From Pithys albifrons albifrons (taxonomy: Eukaryota; Chordata; Aves; Passeriformes; Thamnophilidae), in the NCBI RefSeq assembly GCF_047495875.1, contig NC_092461.1, positions 60,934,299 through 60,998,298 on the forward strand: a stretch of 64,000 bases of DNA. Direction: 5' to 3'. Positions 57,940 through 64,000 of the stretch are shown in pieces. The notes under the pieces are model-generated. The model did not search any database, had not been told where the DNA came from, and saw nothing but the letters and a program-made list of their open reading frames with translations. How positions within the stretch are numbered: the first letter of the stretch is position 1; each line of letters starts with the position of its first letter. The position numbers and the translations under genes are program-made.

Positions 57940-59200
57940 GCCCTCGCTCCCGCTCCCTCCCTGCACCCCGTCCCTGCGGGAGCGGCCGCCAGGGGGCAGG
58001 GCCCGCACCGCACGGCGAGATCGGCCGCGCTCCCGCCCCGGCGCGGCCCCGCCGCTGCGCTCCGAGCTCCGGGGCACCCCGGCCGGGTCGGGGCTTCCTC
58101 CTGCGGCGCTGCCGAGGCCTCGCCTTGTGGTGGAGCCCGGCCCCGGCCCCGGGGGGGACAGGACTGGTGAGCTCGGGACGCCGCGGGCCGCGCCGGGGCT
58201 GCGGGCGTGCGGGTGGCGCAGCTCCCTGCGCCGCCGCTGGGGGCGCTGCGGGGCCGAGCCGGGCCGGGCCGGCGGCGGACGGGGCCATTGTGGCGGCAGC
58301 GCGGGGGGAGCGCGGCGCCGGGAGCGCGGCGGGAGCGGCCCGGGGGCGGCGGGGGCGGCGGCGGGAGGGGGCGGCGGGCGCGGCGGGGCGGGCGCGCGGC
58401 GCGGGGGCGGCGGGGCGGGGCGGCGGCGCCGGCGGGAGCGCGGGGGGGTGCAGTGGTTGGGGCCGGCGGCGGCCGCCGCGGCGGCGGGGTCAGTTCTCTT
58501 TAGTGTTTGCCGATGTTGGAGGCGTCTGCAAAGTGTCCCCGGGAAGCAGGTAACCGGGCGGCAGGGGAGGGAGCGGCTTCGGCAGCGGCGTCCAAGTCCC
58601 CGTCCCGGCTTCCCGCTCCTCCTGCCGGCGCGGCGGCTCTCGGGCGAGGGCTCGGCCGGCGCCCCCCGCCTCCCGCGGCCGGGCGGGCGCTGCTGCGCCA
58701 CGGCGCTGCCGGCCCCGCTCCGATCCGCTCCGGAGCCGGGGCCGGGGCCGGCACCGACCCCGCCGTGTGCCCCGGGGCCCCCGCCCGCTACCAGTCCCCG
58801 CCGAGGGGCGGAGGAGGCGGGCGGGGGCACAGGTGGGCAGCGCTGCCACCCCGGGGGCCGCGGAGGAGCCCCCCTGGAGCCTTTCCCGGAGCTCCTCCGC
58901 ACATCCCCGCACCCGGGTCCATTGCGGCCACCGCCGGTGCGCCAAGGCCGGGCTGCGGCCGGGCCGTGCGGTGGGGCCGGGCACGGCGGGGTCCGCGCAG
59001 GGCCTGCCCTACCCCAAACCCCGGGAAGGAGTTCTGTGCGACCCGAACTCGCTCCGTGGCCCGGCCGGGCAGGCGTACCCCTGTGGCGGTGCGCGGCCTC
59101 GGGGGCGCTGGGTGGCCGCTCCGCCACCGGAGGGGCGGGGGCCGCCGGGGGCTGCTCGCCCGGTCAGCGGCGCGGACCGCGCAGCTCGGCCAGCGGGGGT
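57940..59200 (+). promoter_or_regulatory. STAU2: Second CpG island, likely promoter of STAU2
   Basis: Extreme G+C and CpG density, with many GGGCGG-type GC boxes and a CCATTGTGGCGGC element near 58285. It lies about 13.5 kb beyond the UBE2W stop. In mammals and birds UBE2W is followed, in the same orientation, by STAU2, so its 5' end is expected here. The gene name rests on synteny, not on a recognised coding exon. Long ORFs on both strands are a by-product of GC richness. Confidence 0.6.
58440..58549 (+). other. STAU2: Candidate non-coding first exon with splice donor
   Basis: Sequence leading to CGGGAAGCAG|GTAACC gives a good donor at 58550. The exon end is clear; its start is arbitrary here because no transcription start can be seen. 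Human STAU2 has untranslated 5' exons, which fits the lack of a credible coding start. It could instead be another gene or a bidirectional transcript. Confidence 0.45.
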
Positions 59201-62200
59201 CTGTACGTGTGTGTTAGTCTGTCCTCACTTCGCACATCCTGCCCTGCCCCCAAACTTCGGACAGGGCCCGAAACTTTGCCATCAGTGCTGGGCTCTCCCA
59301 CTCCCAAAATGGATGTCGGCGTCTCTTCCAAGCAATGGGCAGCGGAACGATTTGCCGGCCCTCGCCCAGCACGAGGGGTTTGTGGCCGCCGTTGAGGTGG
59401 CACCCAGAGAGATACTGGAGTGAAGTTGCCTAGTCCAGGCTTCTCCGGGGTTTGGTGGCGTTTTCCCAATGTTCAGATGTCTCTGGTGGGAAAAAGTTCA
59501 TCTTGATCACAGCGAGGCCTGGAAGTCACAGCCATGTCCTCCTGGGAAAGAGTGGGCTGCTTGGCGTGAGCTGTAAGAGTGAATCCTGCAGTGAAGCTGT
59601 TTGCCATCTAATGCTCAGGGGCCCACCCAAGTCAGTGATACCCAAGCAAAAACATTTCCACACAGTGTATCTGCCCAGTCTTGTCCTACAGCCAGCACAC
59701 TGTTCCTGTGAATACCAAGACCAAGCTGTTCCTGGGAATACCAAGCCATAAGGTTCTTGAACTGTGCTTGGAGTGCTCCCTCTGCAACTACCATAGTACT
59801 AAAAAAAAGTTTAGGCTATACCAAAGAATAGATAAAGTGTTGCTGTTGTAACCCCTCTTTTTGCATGAAATACTGTCTTGCACAGTACTGAGGAATGTGT
59901 ATGAGTAACTGCAGCATTTTAAGACACAAGTAAGGCTGTTTACTCTGCTCTAACTTGGTGCAGTTGCATTGTGTTTCTGTCAGCAAGCGTACATTATCTT
60001 GCTTACATTGCTAGGCATCAAGCTGCACAGGAGTAAGGTCTTCCTGGGCTGTGAGGTAATTCCAGGTTAGCTGTCTGCACCAGTGTAGTAATATTAATGT
60101 ATTTAAGTAATTTGCTAACTACAGGGAGGTTTTGTACAGGCTTTGTTGTGGCATTGCTTCCTATATAAACAGTGCCAGGCTGACAGATTTCTGAATGAAA
60201 TATTTTTTTTCTAGAAAGTCAGCAGCAGTGCAAGATTTCCAGTACTGATTTCCAGCCACTGAACCTTAGCTTTGACCTAGAAAAACTCTGAGAGAGATAT
60301 TTCTGCTCTTGCCTGTCTTTGCAGAGCTTCCTCTTGCTGCCAGCTAGAAGCAGGATTGAGACTGCCTGCTTGTTCATATTTTTTGAGGGGAAGGGACAAT
60401 TCAGATTTTATTTTCTCTGCAGACAAATTTTCAACCATGTTGTTTAGCTTCAGCAGAAGTCATCCAGTTTGGATTCTGCTCAGGCTGGATGCCAAAGTCT
60501 TCATATATCTTGTTTCCAGCTTAAATTATTTTATCCCTCAAGAATTATGTCAAAATAATAAATTTGAATAATCTTGCATCTTGAATTATGATAGTAGATT
60601 ATAAACAAAATTTCTAGTTTTACTTGCAGGAAAACCCCATCAGAGGTCTTTAAAGGACTAGACAAAGTTTAAATAAGGATTTAACTCAATCAGCCCCTTC
60701 CTTGGGGGCAAAGATCAGGCTTGATTTTCCTACACAGGTTTGTGTGAATGTGGGAAGTGAATCAAATACTAGATGTTTTATTTGTCAAGTGTCATGAAAA
60801 GTGACCTTGGGAAGGTTAGGCAACAGGCCGTGGTGAAGCAGATCCTCTGATTCCAAGAGTGTGTCTGTAGCCATTAGGAAAGGTGCACCTGTCACGCTCT
60901 GTCCAGGCAGTTTGTTTTGACCTACCCAAAATACATGGCTATTGACTTGTCAGTCTTGACAGTCTTTGAAAACACTGAAAAACTCCCATCAATTATGTCC
61001 AGTCCTTCAGCCCCAAATAGATCTTCTTATAATATCATCCCATTGGAGAGTAGGCCTTATAAACAAACTATGCAGTTTTAGTGCCATTTTGTTTTTGTAT
61101 ATATTTGATAGATACACGGGCACAGATTTTCTCCCACTGGAGTGCAAAGTATCTACTTCCTCATGTGGGTCTCACTGATGTGGTGGGAAGGACCTAACTC
61201 TTCATCTTTTTGGGGTAACTGAAACAACGTAACTTTTGTTAATGAGCCACCAAAGCTTCACTTTTCTTTCCCCTCCTTACGCTGATTTCCTATCAGTAAC
61301 AGCAAGATCTATAGGAAAAGAGTTAGGGCCTGTCTTTTGCCAGAACCAATCATTTTGCATTTCTAATCTTTGGATCACTCATAGCCTGTATTTTTCACAA
61401 TATTTCTTGATTTTTCTCTCTCTTCTGAAAGAAAAGAAGAAGAGAAAGAAAGGCGGGGGTTCCAATTGGTTGAGGGGCATAAAAAGCACAAGACAGGAGT
61501 CCTGCAAAGGCAGGTCAGGGAATGGGGCTGGCAGTTTTTCTCAGGAAGGAAAGGATATGGGGTGCAAGAGGAGGAACAGAATGGTGGGAGTGCATGACAA
61601 ACTCTGTGAAGAGAGAAAATGGAACCTTTATATAGCGTAGTTAACACACATATATATTAAAAGTCTGTGTTTTTAGGGGGTCTGCTCATTGTTGGCACTG
61701 AGTCACAATCAGCATTATCCAAAGTATGTTTGCATTAAAAGATTAAAAGTTCAGCAAGAATCTGAGAGATGCCTTTCAGGCATTGCCCTGGAAACTGTTT
61801 AGAATAAAAAACTTGCTTGTCACAACTCCTAATGTAAAAATGAATTTTGAAAAGGTGGTAGTGTAATACTATAGGAACATCCATGTCTGTAGCTGCTAAA
61901 GTTTGCTCATACTTCATCTCAGCAACAAGTGTTTTGTGTTTGGGTTTTGTTGTGTCTTTTTTGTTAAGCTGGTAGTTTTTGCAAAGTTTCCCAGCGATGA
62001 ATTGTGTACTCTGTGGTCACAGTGTGTTCACCTGTGTCATGCTGCATCTTTGGTCAACTATACATCGAAATAGTATATCACTAGAATGTTACAAATTTAC
62101 TGATAATTAACCAAATAAAGTCAAATTATGAAATTTAAATTTTACCCTGGTAAATAGCACTCTTTTTCATATTAAATTATTTAATGTGACTCCATTATAC

Positions 62201-64000
62201 TTCTGTATCCCTATAATCTTCTAATTTAGTTGCCATTAAAATGATGAGAGGAAGACACTTTTTCGACAGATTAGAACTCAGTTTTTGAGCTCAGATCCCC
62301 ATTGGTGTTTGCAGAGGTCACTGGTTATAACCAGTGGCCAAGTACTGGATCAGGTGTGGGTTACCCTCATATCCTTAGTTTCTGGGCAAGGATAGCTTAC
62401 TAAGATTTTTACCATAGTCCACATGCTCACTCAAAGTGTATGCCTACAGTCTTATCTTCTCCTGAAAAATTCCAAAGGATCACGGTGGTCACACTTCCAG
62501 TTTTGCTGCTTTCCAGCTTTGAGGAAGCTGTTTGCCTCCAGGCTGAAGGAAATGTTTTTGATCATAGATCAGATTTTCTGGAAAATCAGATTTTCTTGCA
62601 ATGGAAACGGTCACCTGTTGGATCAAGAAGAGTTCTTTAAGAGATGAGGAACCTAATTTTTATTGCTATTGCTAGTCTTAGTTTCTTCCTTTTGACTCCT
62701 GTTATGTATTTGCTTTCCCAGTTTCTCCTACAGTGACCCCAGTTAAAAAAAGCAGTGTTATACAAATATAAGGAAATTCCAATATACTGGACATGCAGAT
62801 TGGTGTCAGTAACTGAAATTCTCCGCATAAGTAACTGTCTGAAAGTGATAGTGAACTTTTTCCATGTCATTTAGATGACACATCCATGCAACTGATACAT
62901 TTCGAAGGATAAAATCAAGATCCACTGTTGCCAGAGTGAACGTGCAGAGCTGAGACAGAGCAATGCTGGGTCACTTTGTAGTGTACTCACTTGTTCTGAT
63001 ATAAACCCAAGAATCAACGAACCAAAAAAACCCCAACAACAACAACAAAAAGACCTCACCAAAACCCACCTGAACCACTCTGTAGTAGCTTTAGCTTTGT
63101 TAGACAAATTAAGAACAAGAAATAGTCTAAAATGTCTTAACACTTTGCTTGTTTGTTTTACTTTTTTCTTGTCTTCCGGTCCTTCTTCAGTCCTGGATAC
63201 TGGGTTGTTTTTTCCATTCCAGACTGAAGAAAATATTTTCTCTGCTTTCTGTTTCAGTCTCGTATCTCTGATAGTACTTAAACCTACCCTGCTTTGAATT
63301 GTTTCATCTGTGGTGGCAATGTCTGTTCAAGGGAGTATTTTGCTTAAGAATATATACCCGAGACATTCCTTTTGTACCTGTTTAGGGCCTGGGAATTGTA
63401 ATTAATGATTCCAGAGCGATTTTCTTGAAAACCCTCCTGACTCTCTTATAATTCAGTGCAAGGCACTTACTAGTTTTGTAAGAAATGAGTGTCCTCTCAG
63501 CTTCTGCACAGCAGCTGAGGAAATCTGACCTTTGTGAAAGGGAATGAGAAGCTTCTCCTGGATCGGAAAGCAGGGAAAGCTTGCCCTGGTTTCTCAGAAA
63601 CATCTCTCAGCATTGTCTCTTAGCTGAATCTACTGGGTCAGATAATGGATTCAGCTTCTTCAGAAGGGAGAGTGATCCACATCATTTTTCTTCACTCCTC
63701 TTCGACTGGCCAGTTTTTATCACTTAGAGCCTTAAGCAAGTGAAAGCTCACTGAGGATGCCAGGACTGGATCCCATTTCCGTGGACTTGATGGAGTTGTT
63801 ATTCATGAGAACATTCTGTATGTGGACTTCAGGCAACCATAGGTATTTGCCAAGTCCCAGGAGAAGAATTTAATATAGCACTTTCCTTCAGCTGTTACAT
63901 TACAAGCCTCTTGAGAAACCAGCCCTTCCACAAATTGCTGTCAGTGGCAGTTCACTGGAGGATGTGGCTGTGGAGACCTTTTTCATGTGACCATTAAACT
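59201..64000. other. DNA downstream of the second CpG island (probable intron)
   Basis: AT-rich apart from the CpG-island shoulder. No coding exon of STAU2 or another gene was recognised up to the window end. A short duplication (TGTTCCTG.GAATACCAAG) repeats at 26-bp spacing from 59701. The 134-aa ORF at 61236-61640 has no domain. Confidence 0.5.
63033..63050 (+). repeat. (AAC)n microsatellite
   Basis: Four to five CAA units inside an A/C-rich stretch. Confidence 0.85.

Noticed and set aside
57478..59127. 549-codon minus-strand ORF and 537-codon plus-strand ORF (57782-59395)
   Set aside because: Both lie in a CpG island where stop codons are rare. The translations are Pro/Arg/Gly/Ala-rich low complexity with no domain, and they overlap each other on opposite strands.
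1..64000. CRISPR arrays, operons, phage or other prokaryote-type systems
   Set aside because: No regularly spaced identical repeats with unique spacers and no dense coding. The spliced gene and CR1 elements show that this is vertebrate nuclear DNA.

Overview
The window is vertebrate nuclear DNA, almost certainly from a bird. Two things show this: many CR1 LINE copies with the avian ATTCTATG-type 3' tail, and an intact copy of UBE2W whose six short exons are spread over about 30 kb. There is no prokaryotic gene organisation, no CRISPR array and no operon. Most open reading frames are chance ORFs in introns or CpG islands.

Layout. 1-13.7 kb is intergenic DNA. It holds two overlapping CR1 3' ends (3.9-4.3 kb), a near-complete CR1 (about 6.67-11.60 kb) split by a 629-bp solo LTR with a perfect 5-bp target duplication, and another CR1 3' fragment at 13.4 kb. 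13.7-14.9 kb is a CpG island and promoter with exon 1 of UBE2W. 14.2-44.6 kb is the UBE2W transcription unit (+ strand). Its coding exons are at 14156-14170, 32580-32671, 35837-35939, 39086-39241, 40389-40464 and 44562-44575. They total 456 nt, i.e. 151 codons plus stop, and every intron is GT-AG. The introns carry CR1 fragments on both strands, two likely LTRs, a 70-bp tandem duplication, and an unusual segment resembling 5S rRNA with a tRNA T-arm hairpin beside it (about 32.0-32.13 kb). 44.6-48.2 kb is a plausible long 3' UTR with three poly(A) signals. 48.2-57.8 kb is intergenic, with a 146-bp near-identical tandem duplication at 50.75-51.03 kb. 57.9-59.2 kb is a second, very GC-rich CpG island with a good splice donor at 58549/58550. 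Conserved gene order makes it the likely 5' end of STAU2, read on the + strand, but no STAU2 coding exon was found before the window ends.

Biology. UBE2W encodes the ubiquitin-conjugating enzyme known for placing the first ubiquitin on protein alpha-amino termini, and it looks fully functional here. The mobile elements are fossils. The large CR1 keeps its reverse-transcriptase FADD motif but has four in-frame stops, frame disruptions in ORF1 and a changed endonuclease motif. I found no novel biological system. The best leads are the nested CR1/solo-LTR locus, the 5S-like segment, the recent 146-bp duplication and the unannotated first exon at 58.5 kb.
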